Positions 16,359 to 25,021 of a stretch of DNA of 64,000 bases are shown piece after piece. Each line of letters starts with the position of its first letter. Positions within the stretch are counted from its first letter, which is position 1. The notes under the pieces are model-generated. The model searched no databases and was not told the DNA's origin. It worked only from the letters and a program-made list of their open reading frames with translations. The stretch comes from Euryhalocaulis caribicus (lineage in GTDB: Bacteria > Pseudomonadota > Alphaproteobacteria > Caulobacterales > Maricaulaceae), in the NCBI RefSeq assembly GCF_000412185.1, contig NZ_ASJA01000011.1, positions 49,245-113,244 on the forward strand, in the 5' to 3' direction. Both the position numbers and the translations under genes were made by a program.

Positions 16359-17513
16359 TTGGTCGCATTGTCGCACTCACCGTTGCTCTTTCTAGGGCAA
16401 GGTGCTCTCGCCATCGCGGTGTCCTTCGGCATTGCGCGCTATGGGTTCGGACTGTTTCTGCCAGACATGGCGGCGGATTTTGGCCTGACCAATGCCGAAC
16501 TCGGCGCGATATCGAGCGGAGCCTACCTGGGTTACTTTGCGTCTTCGATTGTCGCGATGACGCTGACGGTTCGCACGGGTGCGCGCATCATGTTGCTAAC
16601 CGGTCTGGGGCTGGCCACGGCGGGCATGATCTTGATCGCGACAGCGAAGAGCGCACCGATGCTGGTGATCGGTTGTGTGCTGGCTGGCGCCAGCCCCGGA
16701 CTGGTGTTCTCGCCGATCTCCGAGGCGATCAGCATCCTCTTCGGGCAGGACGATCAGGGACCAGCTTTTTCGACCATGAATGCGGGTGAGGGTCTTGGGG
16801 CGGTCCTCAGCGCGGTCGTTTTCTTGCTGCTCGTGGATTGGCAGACGTCTTGGGCTTTGTTCGCCGCGCTCGGTCTGGCTTCGACACTCGGCGTTCTTTT
16901 CCTCGTGCCTGGTCGCGCACAGCGTGACGCTCAAAGCGAACCGATTACAAAGATGCTTTGGCTACCACATGGGGATGCGAAAGCACTCCTTCTTGGGAGC
17001 TTCGTGCTGGGTGTCACCACCACGGTATTCTGGACCTTTGCTGGCGCTCTGGTAGACGGTCAGAGTATGTCGATTTTCGGAAAGATGGTGCAGATGAGGA
17101 CGCTCCTCTGGATCATTCTCGGGCTGGCCGGAACGGCGGGTGTGGTGGCCGCTCCGCTCCTTCGCTACCTCGGTCTGAAATCAACCTACATGCTTGCGAT
17201 CTTCGCGACGGGTGCTGCCCTCTGTTTGTCGGGATTGGCGACCGACACGAAAACTTTCGTGCTGATGAGTGGCGGGGTGTTCGGGTTCGCATACATCATG
17301 GCGACCAGTCAGCTTGGAGCCTGGGCGATGACGATCTATGCCGCGCGTCCCTCATCCGGCTTCGGCCTGACATTCCTGATCTTCTCGGTGGGGGCAGTGA
17401 TCGGCCCAATCGTCGCCGGGTCGCTGGCAGAACAGATTGGTCTTGGATCGACGTTCATCGCCGCCGGGCTCATGACACTGGGAAATCTGTCGTGCTTGCC
17501 CGGATCGAAGTAG
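16359..17513 (+). CDS. MFS transporter (12-TM, YbfB/YjiJ-like)
   Basis: A membrane protein of about 384 aa with around 12 hydrophobic segments. The N-terminal pattern FGIARYGFGLFLPDMAADFG followed by GAISSGAYLGYFAS fits the major facilitator superfamily of the YbfB/YjiJ type. The best start is TTG 16359, 8 nt after the rhodanese stop; another TTG lies at 16368. As last gene of the TetR cassette it probably takes up or exports the substrate of the demethylase. Confidence 0.85.
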   Translation: MVALSHSPLLFLGQGALAIAVSFGIARYGFGLFLPDMAADFGLTNAELGAISSGAYLGYFASSIVAMTLTVRTGARIMLLTGLGLATAGMILIATAKSAPMLVIGCVLAGASPGLVFSPISEAISILFGQDDQGPAFSTMNAGEGLGAVLSAVVFLLLVDWQTSWALFAALGLASTLGVLFLVPGRAQRDAQSEPITKMLWLPHGDAKALLLGSFVLGVTTTVFWTFAGALVDGQSMSIFGKMVQMRTLLWIILGLAGTAGVVAAPLLRYLGLKSTYMLAIFATGAALCLSGLATDTKTFVLMSGGVFGFAYIMATSQLGAWAMTIYAARPSSGFGLTFLIFSVGAVIGPIVAGSLAEQIGLGSTFIAAGLMTLGNLSCLPGSK

Positions 17514-17597
17514 CCACAACTGCCCAGCTTCAAAGCGGTCTTTCGAGCCATGATTGCGAAGGTCCGGTTTGTCCCGCTAAGCCGCCTTTGCGGCGAT

Positions 17598-18518
17598 TCA
17601 TGCGAACCGCCAGACCGGAATGCCGAGCTTCCTCGCCTTGTCGGCGAGATTTTCCTGAATGCCCGTGCCGGGGAAGACCATGACGCCGATCGGCAGGACA
17701 TCAAGCATCTGGTCGTTGCGCTTGAACGGTGCTGCCCGACCGTGCTTCGTCCAGTCCGGCGCGAAACCGATCTGGGTGACATTGCGGTGATCGGCCCAAC
17801 GCGCGGCGATCTTCTCGGCGCCCTTCGGCGACTTCCCGTGCATCAGCACCATGTCGGGGTGCTTTGCATGCACCTGGTCGAGCTTGTCCCAGATCAGCTT
17901 GTGATCGTTGTAGTCGGCGCCACCAGAGACGGCGACCTTCGGACCTGCTGGCAAAAGCACCTCACGATTGGCCCGTTTGCGCTCGGAGATGAAATCCCGA
18001 CTGTCGATCATGGCCGAAGTCAAAGCGCGGCGGTTGACTTGTGACCCGGTGCGCGGGGACCAGGGTGAACCAGTGGTACGCAGATAGTGCTCGGCGGCGC
18101 TGTCGCGGAAGACCTCCAGGCTGTCGCGCCGTTCGATGAGACCTTGTCCGGTCTCGATGAGCCGTTCGAGCTCGACGGCCTTGATTTCAGAGCCATCCTG
18201 TTCGCGCTGCTCGCGCTTCTGGGCCTGCTCGTTGTCGTCGAGCTTGCGTTCGAGCCGGTCGGCCGCACGGTGGAACATATTGACCGTCGACCAGAGCAGA
18301 TCGTCGAGTTCACCATCGAGGGCGGTATCCGCCATGGTGGCGATCAGGGCGTCAAAGATGTCGGAGACGGCGCCGGTGATGACGTTATCCTCCGGGACGA
18401 GGCGTGGGTCGGGACCGTGCCCGTCATGGCGGTAGCCATGGAGTTCCAGTTCGTTCAGCGCGTGCTCGGTCGGCGAGGATTCGTGATGGGGTTCGAAGGT
18501 GTCGTCGTCGAGTGTCAT
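17598..18518 (-). CDS. DUF2493 protein (SLOG/YspA-like nucleotide-binding domain)
   Basis: The 306-aa protein has an N-terminal helical region rich in charged residues (about 20-150, possibly coiled coil around LERKLDDNEQAQKREQREQ). Its C-terminal SLOG-type domain starts at about residue 195: KVAVSGGADYNDHKLIWDKL, then MVLMHGKSPKGAEKIAARWA and GVMVFPGTGIQENLADKARK. SLOG domains bind nucleotide-like ligands. DUF2493 genes are frequent on alphaproteobacterial conjugative elements; function unknown. It is convergent with the MFS cargo gene. Confidence 0.85.
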   Translation of the reverse strand: MTLDDDTFEPHHESSPTEHALNELELHGYRHDGHGPDPRLVPEDNVITGAVSDIFDALIATMADTALDGELDDLLWSTVNMFHRAADRLERKLDDNEQAQKREQREQDGSEIKAVELERLIETGQGLIERRDSLEVFRDSAAEHYLRTTGSPWSPRTGSQVNRRALTSAMIDSRDFISERKRANREVLLPAGPKVAVSGGADYNDHKLIWDKLDQVHAKHPDMVLMHGKSPKGAEKIAARWADHRNVTQIGFAPDWTKHGRAAPFKRNDQMLDVLPIGVMVFPGTGIQENLADKARKLGIPVWRFA

Positions 18519-18842
18519 CGGGTGGCTCCCTTTGTCGGTTGGCCGCGCCCGCCGCGGCCTTCATGGCGCCGAAAGACGGCGGGCGGGCCGGGCCTGCATC
18601 CTGAAGCGGCAGCGCAAGGACCGGAGCGTCAGCGGAGGATGGCGGAGGCCGGCGATTTTGTTTCGCGATGGAAAGGCCCGAAGGGCCGAGGGAAAATCGT
18701 TGGCCGCAGCCATTGCCGGGCCGGGCCGTCTGCTGTCCGGTCGCCCTCTCAGGAAGGCCGGGGCGCGGCCCTCTCCGGAATCTACAGGGAGCCATTGACG
18801 AAGGCTGCGACGTCACCGCCAAAGCCCGCACCGCTGCCCCGT
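18519..18842. other. Upstream region of DUF2493, 324 bp
   Basis: No gene is supported here. It contains a strong hairpin GGCCGCG-CCCGC-CGCGGCC (18541-18559) close to the DUF2493 start, the 18-bp element shared with the DUF736 upstream region, and GC-rich sequence. It probably holds the DUF2493 promoter and the end of the Toprim transcript. Confidence 0.45.
18626..18643 (-). repeat. Shared 18-bp upstream element, copy 2
   Basis: Exact second copy of GCGTCAGCGGAGGATGGC, 108 bp upstream of the DUF2493 start (18518); copy 1 is at 13062-13079. Downstream on the + strand both are followed by a T-rich run and a CGCGA segment, which suggests common ancestry of the regulatory regions. Confidence 0.6.
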
Positions 18843-19907
18843 TCAGGCGGACAGAACGGACTCCATGAACCTGGCGACATCCTGCGGCGCGAGCTGGACC
18901 CGGATGGAGGCCTGGAAGGCGTCGAGACCACGCAGGCGGAGATCCTCGTTGAGATCGACCAGCATCGGCGAGAGTGGCAGCGCTTCTATGCCGAGTGCGT
19001 CTGCCCGTTCGACGAGCGTATCCCGTGCGCCGTCGCCCGCCGGATCGTCATCGCGCACGATGTAGAGCCGGCGCAGCGTGTCCGGGAACAGGATGGCGGC
19101 AAGATGGGCTGCGGAGAGCGCGGCTGCCATCGGCATCTGGGGCAAGACACATCGCAGCGACAGCATGGTCTCGATGCCTTCACCCGCCGCCATGACCTCG
19201 CCCGCCAGGCCAAAGCGCACCGCATGGCCGAGCAGATCGCCCATTGCCCGTCGCGGCGTCTCGATCGGAGCCTTGCCGAGCGTCGCCTCGCTGAACCCGT
19301 TAGGATCGAGCCAGGTGCGATGGGCGCCAGTCTGGTGACCGTCGAGATCGGTGACCGACGAGATCAGTGCGGGCCATGTCTCTGTCGGGCTGTGCTCGTC
19401 GGGCCGGTAGTAGCAGCGCGGATGGAACCTCAGCGATCCGGTTTTGTGCAAAGCCGTAATGCCGCGCTTGCGGAAATACGATTCCGCGAGTGTGCCCGTA
19501 ACCGGCTGCGCCATCGAGAACAGCCTTTTGGCCGCGAGCGGCGAGCCCGTTGGTGCTGGTGATTTGCGTCCAGGCGATGATGCCGGTTCCGGCGCGGGAT
19601 GCGGCAGGCTGAGAAACCGCCGCGCTTCGTCGGCCACGTCCCTGAACTCGGTCAAACCGCAACTTTCCCGGATGACGTCGAGGAGATCACCATGTTCACC
19701 GGTGGCGGCATCGGTCCATTTGCCCGCCGCGCCCTTGCCGGACTCAGGGCCGGTCAGGCGCACGAACATCGAGCGACCCCTGGTGTTGCGCACGTCGCCC
19801 ACGATCCAGTAGCGGCCCTCGCGCCGCCCGCTGGAGAGATATTCGCGGCACACGGCCTCGGCCTGACGGCCGAGACGATGTGCGAGGTCTGAAGCATCGC
19901 GGGTCAT
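18843..19907 (-). CDS. Toprim domain protein (primase-like, DUF7146-type)
   Basis: From ATG 19907 (MTRDASDLAHRLGRQAEAVC) the product is 354 aa. The N-terminal region has primase-like WTDAATGEHGDLLDVI. The Toprim core is recognisable by EGIETMLSL (acidic Glu) and IVRDDDPAGDGARDTL (Asp triad). It resembles phage and plasmid primases that lack a zinc finger, so it may prime complementary-strand synthesis of transferred DNA. The start overlaps the stop of the upstream helicase gene by one base (TAATG), so both are translated together. Confidence 0.88.
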   Translation of the reverse strand: MTRDASDLAHRLGRQAEAVCREYLSSGRREGRYWIVGDVRNTRGRSMFVRLTGPESGKGAAGKWTDAATGEHGDLLDVIRESCGLTEFRDVADEARRFLSLPHPAPEPASSPGRKSPAPTGSPLAAKRLFSMAQPVTGTLAESYFRKRGITALHKTGSLRFHPRCYYRPDEHSPTETWPALISSVTDLDGHQTGAHRTWLDPNGFSEATLGKAPIETPRRAMGDLLGHAVRFGLAGEVMAAGEGIETMLSLRCVLPQMPMAAALSAAHLAAILFPDTLRRLYIVRDDDPAGDGARDTLVERADALGIEALPLSPMLVDLNEDLRLRGLDAFQASIRVQLAPQDVARFMESVLSA

Positions 19908-22900
19908 TATGCTGCCTCCCGCTCGGCGATGCGCTCGACCGGGAACCGCTCCAGCAACTGGGCGAGAACGCTCGCGCCGGATGCGTCCGTCGGGACGAAC
20001 AGCCGGAACTTCCACGAGATGATCTCGCCGAAGAGGCCATAGGCCTTGAGGCGGTCGCGCATCGTGTCGGTGAAGCCGGTGAGCTCGATGCGGTTCGCGC
20101 CCATGACGCGGGCGCGGCGAAGCTGAAGCCCTTCGGCGAGGTCGAGGATCGTGCGGCCCTCGCTGAGGGCGGCGAAGGCATCGTCCCCCGAGAGGCTGGC
20201 GGTGCCTGCGGTCGCGGCGTTCGCGGCCCAGGCCGGTGAAACCTTGCGGCCGATGATCCGCTCCCCATCGTCGGTCTGGAGCCGATAGACCCGCGTCGAT
20301 TCATTGGGCAGGCGTTTCCAGATCGGCAGCAACAGCCCGGAAACGATGTGAACGGTACTGTCGGTGTATTCGGGGACCGCCGCCACTTCGGTGTCCCAGA
20401 TGCGGGCAAAGGTCTCGCGGTCGGTTTCGACCCAGTGCGTGTCGCCCATCATTGCGAGGGGCACCTTGGTCGCCTCCATCGGTCGGATCAGGCGCACGCG
20501 GCGTTCGACGACACCGTCGTCGTCGATCACGCTGGTGGTCGGGACACGCACCGCGGCTCGGCCTGATCGCTCGTTGACCAACAGGGCGGCACGCGGATCG
20601 GCGAGATGGTCGAGCGCCTCGTCCAGGCTGACCGGGTGGTTACGCTCCCGTTGTGCGATGGTGAGCAGCGTGGTTTCCGCGCCGGTGGCTGGATGCGTGT
20701 GGATCACCTGTCGGTCGGTGACCGTGAACTGCTCGCCCCTCAGCGTTTCCAGCCCGACATCATATGTGCCGCTGGCGATGGCACCCTCGATCCGGGCGGT
20801 CAGGATCTGCTCGAAATGCGTGAACAGGATGTTCTGCAGATCAATGGTGAGTGCCAGGAGCCGGTTGAGGAAGGTTGTGATCGGCGGCAGCTCGTCCTTG
20901 ATGCCGGTATCATCCACGAGCTTCAGACCGGTCGAGGTCTCGAAGGTCTGGAGCGGGCAACCTTCAACCTTGCCGCCGACGATCATCAGATAGAGCCGGC
21001 GCAGCGCGTCGCGCGCATAGGCGCTTTCGAGATTGTCCTCGGCGCGGAACAGGCCCTGACCGCCGGTCTGGCGCTGGCCTCGCGTGATCGCTCCGAGCGT
21101 GTCGAGGCGGCGGGCGATGGTGGAGAGAAAGCGTTTCTCCGCTTTCACATCCGTGGCGACCGGCCGGAACAGCGGCGGTTGCGCCTGGTTTGTACGGTTG
21201 GTACGTCCCAAGCCCTGGATCGCCGCGTCGGCCTTCCAGCCCGGCTCCAGCAGATAGTGGACGCGCAGGCGCCGGTTCTTCGCCGCAAGGTCGGCATGGT
21301 AGGAGCGTCCTGTGCCACCCGCGTCCGAGAAGACGAGAATGCGCTTTAGGTCATCCATGAAGGCCTGGGTTTCGGCGAGGTTTGCCGAAATCGCGCGGCC
21401 TTCGACGGCGAGGCGATCAGCGGTGACGCCGGCACCGGGCTTGCGGACGATGCGGCGCGAGCGGCCGGTGACTTCGGCGACCATGTCGGTGCCGAAGCGC
21501 TGGATGATCTGGTCGAGCGCACCGGGGACCGGCGGCAGCGACGCGAGCTTCTCGATCAGCCTGTCGCGCCTTGCGACGGCCTCGCGGCTTTCGACGGGCT
21601 GGCCATCGGGAGTTACCGGGCGGGAACACAGATTGCCCTCCGAGTCGGTGAAGGGCTCGTAGAGCTGCACAGGGAAGGAGTGAGCCAGGTAGTCGAGCAC
21701 ATATTCGCGCGGCGTGATGTCGACCTGGACGTCGTTCCAGTCCTCGGTCGGGATTTCAGCGAGCCGCCGTTCCATCAGCGCCTCGCCTGTGGAAACGATT
21801 TGGATGACGGCCGCATTGCCAGCTTCGAGATCGGCATCGATGGCGCGGATCAGCGATGGCGTCTTCATCGCCGTGATGAGGTGATTGAAGAAACGCTGCT
21901 TGGCGCTTTCGAAAGCTGAGCGGGCGGCAGACTTGGCCTGCCGGTTCAGCGTCCCTTCGCTGCCGGTGACGTTGGTCGCCTGCATGGCGGCGTCGAGATT
22001 GTTGTGAATGATGGCGAAGGCGCCGGCGTAGGCGTCGTAGATGCGCCGCTGCTCGTCGGTGAGCTGGTGCTCGACCAGCGCGTATTCGACGCCTTCGTAG
22101 GACAGCGAGCGGGCCTGGTAGAGGCCGAGCGCCTTGAGGTCGCGCGCCAGCACCTCCATGGCGGCGACCCCGCCATCCTCAATCGCCTCGACGAACTCGG
22201 CGCGGGTGGCGAAGGGGAAATCCTCGCCACCCCAGAGACCAAGCCGCTGGGCATAGGCGAGATTGTGGACCGTCGTGGCGCCGGTCGCCGAGACATAGAC
22301 GACGCGTGCGTTGGGGAGCGCGTGCTGTAGGCGCAGTCCCGCGCGGCCCTGCTGCGAGGCGGCCTGGTCGCCACGTTCGCCCTTCGATCCGGCGGCGTTC
22401 TGCATGGCGTGGCTTTCGTCGAAAATGATCACTCCATCGAAATCCTCTCCCAACCAATCGACGATCTGCCGGACACGCGAAACCTTGGATCCGCGCTCGT
22501 CGGAGCGCAGCGTGGCATAGGTGGTGAATAGGATGCCCTGCGGCAGACGGATGGGCGTGCCCTGGCGAAAACGCGACAGCGGCGTGACGAGGAGTCGTTC
22601 CTGGCCGAGCGCGGACCAGTCGCGCTGCGCGTCCTCAAGCAGCTTGTCGGATTTGGATACCCAGACGGCACGGCGACGACCCTTCAGCCAGTTGTCGAGG
22701 AGGATGCCGGCGACCTGGCGGCCTTTGCCCGCGCCGGTGCCGTCGCCGAGGAACCAGCCACGCCGGAAACGGACCGCGTCGTCGGCGTCTTCCGCTGCGG
22801 CAGTGACCACATCGCAGGTCTCATCGACGGCCCAGGCTCCGGCGAGATGCTGGGCATGGGCCTCGCCGGCATAGATCACGCTTTCGAGCTGGGCGTCGGA

Positions 22901-24202
22901 GAGAGTGCCGTCGGCCACGAGCCCCGCTGGCAGATGCGGGCGATAGTCCGGTTTGGGCGGCGCGACCGAGGCCATGGCGGCGGATTGGACGAGCCTGGTG
23001 GGATGCGCCTGAGAGTCGGGAATACGGATCGACTGAAGCGCGTATTCCTCGTAGATCGCATCGGTGAGATGCCCGCCCTGCGGCGGGGTCCATTCGACCG
23101 TCTCATAGAAGAGCTCTTCACCGATCTGTTCGCTAACGGGGGGTGCGGGCGTGAAACCGCACGAATTGCTGCGCGCGGCCGAGACCGAGCGCGACGCGGT
23201 GATCCGCTTTCCGGAGATCGCCGGCAAGGTGACGGCTACGCGCGGCGGCATGTCCGCCTCGATCCAATCAAGCAGCGTTGCAACATCGGGGGCGATCCCC
23301 CGTAATGCCGGAAATGCGGTGGGATCGTCGGCCGCGATCTTGTCGATCACCGTCAGCCGCGTGTCGATTGTGGTGCCGTGACGCGCATAGACTTTGCCGT
23401 CGATTGCAGCGGTGAAGACGACACGACCGCGTTCCTGCAGACGCACGAAGGTATCCCGCCAATTCCGCGCATCGGGTACGAAACTGGCGCCGGTGATGGT
23501 GACGAGGCGTCCACCGGGCGCGAGACGGGCCAGCGCCGAGGCGACATGACGATAGGCGGCGTCGGCCATGCGCCCGGAGACATTGGCCATCACCGAGAAT
23601 GGCGGGTTCATCAGCACGACGCTGGGAACGGCACTCGCATCCAGATAGTCGTCGATCTGGGCTGCATCGAAGCGTGTGACCGAAAGAGCCGGAAAGAGGG
23701 ACGAGAGAAACGCGCCGCGCATCTCGGCCAACTCGTTGAGACGGAGCCGGGCCCCGGCGATTTCGGCGAGAATGGCGAGCAGGCCGGTTCCAGCGGAGGG
23801 TTCCAGCACGATATCGTCCACGGTGATCGCGGCGGCCGTCGCCGCCGCGAATCCCAGGGGGATCGGCGTCGAGAATTGCTGCAAGGCCTCGCTCTCTTCT
23901 GAGCGGCGGGTGTGCGAGGGTTGGAGAGCGGCGATCCTGGTGAGCAACGGCAGCGCAGCCGCCGGAGACCCGGCTTTGCGCAGAAGCGCCTTTCCGTATT
24001 TGCGCAGAAACAGGACGGTGGCGCCCTCGCAGACGTCATAAGCGGTTTTCCAGTCCCAGGCGCCATCGGTATCGGAGCCGCCGAAGGCGGCGTCCATCGC
24101 GATGCGGAGCGCGGGCGCATCGATGCGGCGGCCTTGTTCGAGAAGCGGAAGGAGCTGATGGGCGGCACGGGCGAGCGCCGCCGCGGGAACGATCTCTGTC
24201 AT
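19907..24202 (-). CDS. Giant methylase-helicase fusion, strawberry-notch family
   Basis: From ATG 24202 (MTEIVPAAALARAAHQLLPL) the product has 1431 aa. Residues ~100-260 form an N6-adenine-methylase-like domain (EPSAGTG near 134, NPPF near 199). Residues ~470-1100 form an SF2 helicase of the strawberry-notch type (Walker A GDGTGAGKG near 487, DESH near 596, SNO-type VYVSATGATTVHNLAYAQR and IIQRFGTDMVAEVTGRSRR). Such fusions occur on large plasmids and ICEs and are proposed to protect or process incoming DNA. It follows a structured leader RNA. A longer start at 24379 would run through that leader and is rejected. Confidence 0.88.
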   Translation of the reverse strand: MTEIVPAAALARAAHQLLPLLEQGRRIDAPALRIAMDAAFGGSDTDGAWDWKTAYDVCEGATVLFLRKYGKALLRKAGSPAAALPLLTRIAALQPSHTRRSEESEALQQFSTPIPLGFAAATAAAITVDDIVLEPSAGTGLLAILAEIAGARLRLNELAEMRGAFLSSLFPALSVTRFDAAQIDDYLDASAVPSVVLMNPPFSVMANVSGRMADAAYRHVASALARLAPGGRLVTITGASFVPDARNWRDTFVRLQERGRVVFTAAIDGKVYARHGTTIDTRLTVIDKIAADDPTAFPALRGIAPDVATLLDWIEADMPPRVAVTLPAISGKRITASRSVSAARSNSCGFTPAPPVSEQIGEELFYETVEWTPPQGGHLTDAIYEEYALQSIRIPDSQAHPTRLVQSAAMASVAPPKPDYRPHLPAGLVADGTLSDAQLESVIYAGEAHAQHLAGAWAVDETCDVVTAAAEDADDAVRFRRGWFLGDGTGAGKGRQVAGILLDNWLKGRRRAVWVSKSDKLLEDAQRDWSALGQERLLVTPLSRFRQGTPIRLPQGILFTTYATLRSDERGSKVSRVRQIVDWLGEDFDGVIIFDESHAMQNAAGSKGERGDQAASQQGRAGLRLQHALPNARVVYVSATGATTVHNLAYAQRLGLWGGEDFPFATRAEFVEAIEDGGVAAMEVLARDLKALGLYQARSLSYEGVEYALVEHQLTDEQRRIYDAYAGAFAIIHNNLDAAMQATNVTGSEGTLNRQAKSAARSAFESAKQRFFNHLITAMKTPSLIRAIDADLEAGNAAVIQIVSTGEALMERRLAEIPTEDWNDVQVDITPREYVLDYLAHSFPVQLYEPFTDSEGNLCSRPVTPDGQPVESREAVARRDRLIEKLASLPPVPGALDQIIQRFGTDMVAEVTGRSRRIVRKPGAGVTADRLAVEGRAISANLAETQAFMDDLKRILVFSDAGGTGRSYHADLAAKNRRLRVHYLLEPGWKADAAIQGLGRTNRTNQAQPPLFRPVATDVKAEKRFLSTIARRLDTLGAITRGQRQTGGQGLFRAEDNLESAYARDALRRLYLMIVGGKVEGCPLQTFETSTGLKLVDDTGIKDELPPITTFLNRLLALTIDLQNILFTHFEQILTARIEGAIASGTYDVGLETLRGEQFTVTDRQVIHTHPATGAETTLLTIAQRERNHPVSLDEALDHLADPRAALLVNERSGRAAVRVPTTSVIDDDGVVERRVRLIRPMEATKVPLAMMGDTHWVETDRETFARIWDTEVAAVPEYTDSTVHIVSGLLLPIWKRLPNESTRVYRLQTDDGERIIGRKVSPAWAANAATAGTASLSGDDAFAALSEGRTILDLAEGLQLRRARVMGANRIELTGFTDTMRDRLKAYGLFGEIISWKFRLFVPTDASGASVLAQLLERFPVERIAEREAA

Positions 24203-24214
24203 GGAGGAGAACCT

Positions 24215-24302
24215 CGGGAGAGCGGAACGGGACAAGCCGGGCAGCGCTCTCTCTGGACCGCACCGGCTCAAACCCGTCCCGGCAACCCTCTCCCTCTCAA
24301 GG
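24215..24302 (-). ncRNA. Structured leader RNA, radC-motif-like, copy A
   Basis: In mRNA sense an outer stem CGGGACGGG (24281-24273) pairs with CCCGTTCCG (24231-24223, one G-U pair). It encloses a second stem AGCCGG/CCGGCT and a purine loop with AGAGAGAG, and is preceded by GAGAGGGAGAGGG. The same plan recurs before parB and ardC. The class resembles the radC RNA motif known from 5' UTRs of DNA-processing and anti-restriction genes in Proteobacteria; this identification is from memory of the family. Confidence 0.65.
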
Positions 24303-24515
24303 CTCGGGCGGCCGATAGGCCTCGTAGGGATTGCCATCGGCAAGATGGCCAAAGGGCGTGAAGAGGAACTCGCCGGCATCCCGGCCGACCGCGCAGATCA
24401 CATAACGCACCGCTCCGGTCTCGGCGTCGGCGCATTCGAGCAGGGCGAGATTGCCGTCGGCGGCGGCGCGCAACAGTGTCTGGAAATTGGCGCGGGCATG
24501 GTCGGGAATGCTCAT
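24297..24515 (-). CDS. DUF6117-like small protein
   Basis: From ATG 24515 (MSIPDHARANFQTLLRAAAD) the protein has 72 aa, including GNLALLECADAETGAVRYVI and the tail FGHLADGNPYEAYRPPEP. It looks like a small conserved cytoplasmic protein of alphaproteobacterial plasmids (DUF6117 type). Its start overlaps the preceding gene's stop by 4 nt. Its stop lies at the beginning of leader copy A. Function unknown. Confidence 0.75.
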   Translation of the reverse strand: MSIPDHARANFQTLLRAAADGNLALLECADAETGAVRYVICAVGRDAGEFLFTPFGHLADGNPYEAYRPPEP

Positions 24516-24922
24516 GACTGGCCTCCCGCCAGGGTATCGGCGAGCCATTCGCCGGTATAGGTCCAGGCCATGGTCTCGCCGGTGGTAAGGTCGAGGACAT
24601 GCGCGCCGCCGCCAAACGCATCGATGCGCGGCCGCGAACAGGTGTTGGCGTATTGGAAGCCCCATCGTCCGGTCAGAGCGAACGCGGCGGCACAGCGCTT
24701 GACGAACTGGATGACATGTTCCGGATCGCCGGTGGCATCGTCGCGTATCCAGAGGCAGGTGCCGCCATGCTCGGGCACGATCGAAAGATCGAAGCCTTCG
24801 GACGGCGGGTCTTCCGATGCGTTTTCTTCGGAGAGATGGTTGTAGAGATCGAGCGCGCGCGCCGCGTTCTCGGGTGTTCTGACGTTAAGGACGCAAGAGA
24901 AGTGGGTGAAGTAGTCGGCCAT
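24512..24922 (-). CDS. Conserved hypothetical protein of the element
   Basis: A 136-aa protein beginning MADYFTHFSCVLNVRTPENA. It has a DLYNHLSEENASEDPPSEGF stretch, an acidic region, and a C-terminal module GGGAHVLDLTTGETMAWTYT resembling phage/plasmid hypothetical proteins. No catalytic motif is seen. It is coupled to the DUF6117-like gene by ATGA and begins 13 nt after a terminator-like hairpin, so expression may depend on readthrough from parB. Confidence 0.7.
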   Translation of the reverse strand: MADYFTHFSCVLNVRTPENAARALDLYNHLSEENASEDPPSEGFDLSIVPEHGGTCLWIRDDATGDPEHVIQFVKRCAAAFALTGRWGFQYANTCSRPRIDAFGGGAHVLDLTTGETMAWTYTGEWLADTLAGGQS

Positions 24923-24934
24923 GACAGGCTCCTG

Positions 24935-24965
24935 AAACGAAAAGGCCCGGTGCGATGACCGGGCC
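24935..24965 (-). terminator. Rho-independent terminator/attenuator after parB
   Basis: In minus-strand sense GGCCCGGT-CATCGC-ACCGGGCC (24965-24944), an 8-bp perfect stem, is followed by TTTTCGTTT. It lies between parB and the next minus-strand gene, whose ATG is only 13 nt downstream, so it could act as an attenuator. Confidence 0.75.
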
Positions 24966-24988
24966 GGGTTGGGAATGATGGTGTGAGA

Positions 24989-25014
24989 TGCGGGGCGGCC
25001 CTGGCCGCCCCGCA
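24989..25014 (-). repeat. Long perfect GC hairpin just after the parB stop
   Basis: TGCGGGGCGGCC is followed after two bases by its exact reverse complement, giving a 12-bp GC-rich arm pair 8 nt downstream of the parB stop. There is no T-run, so it is more likely an mRNA 3'-end stabiliser than a terminator; the true terminator lies next to it. Confidence 0.65.
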
Positions 25015-25021
25015 GGAGCGG

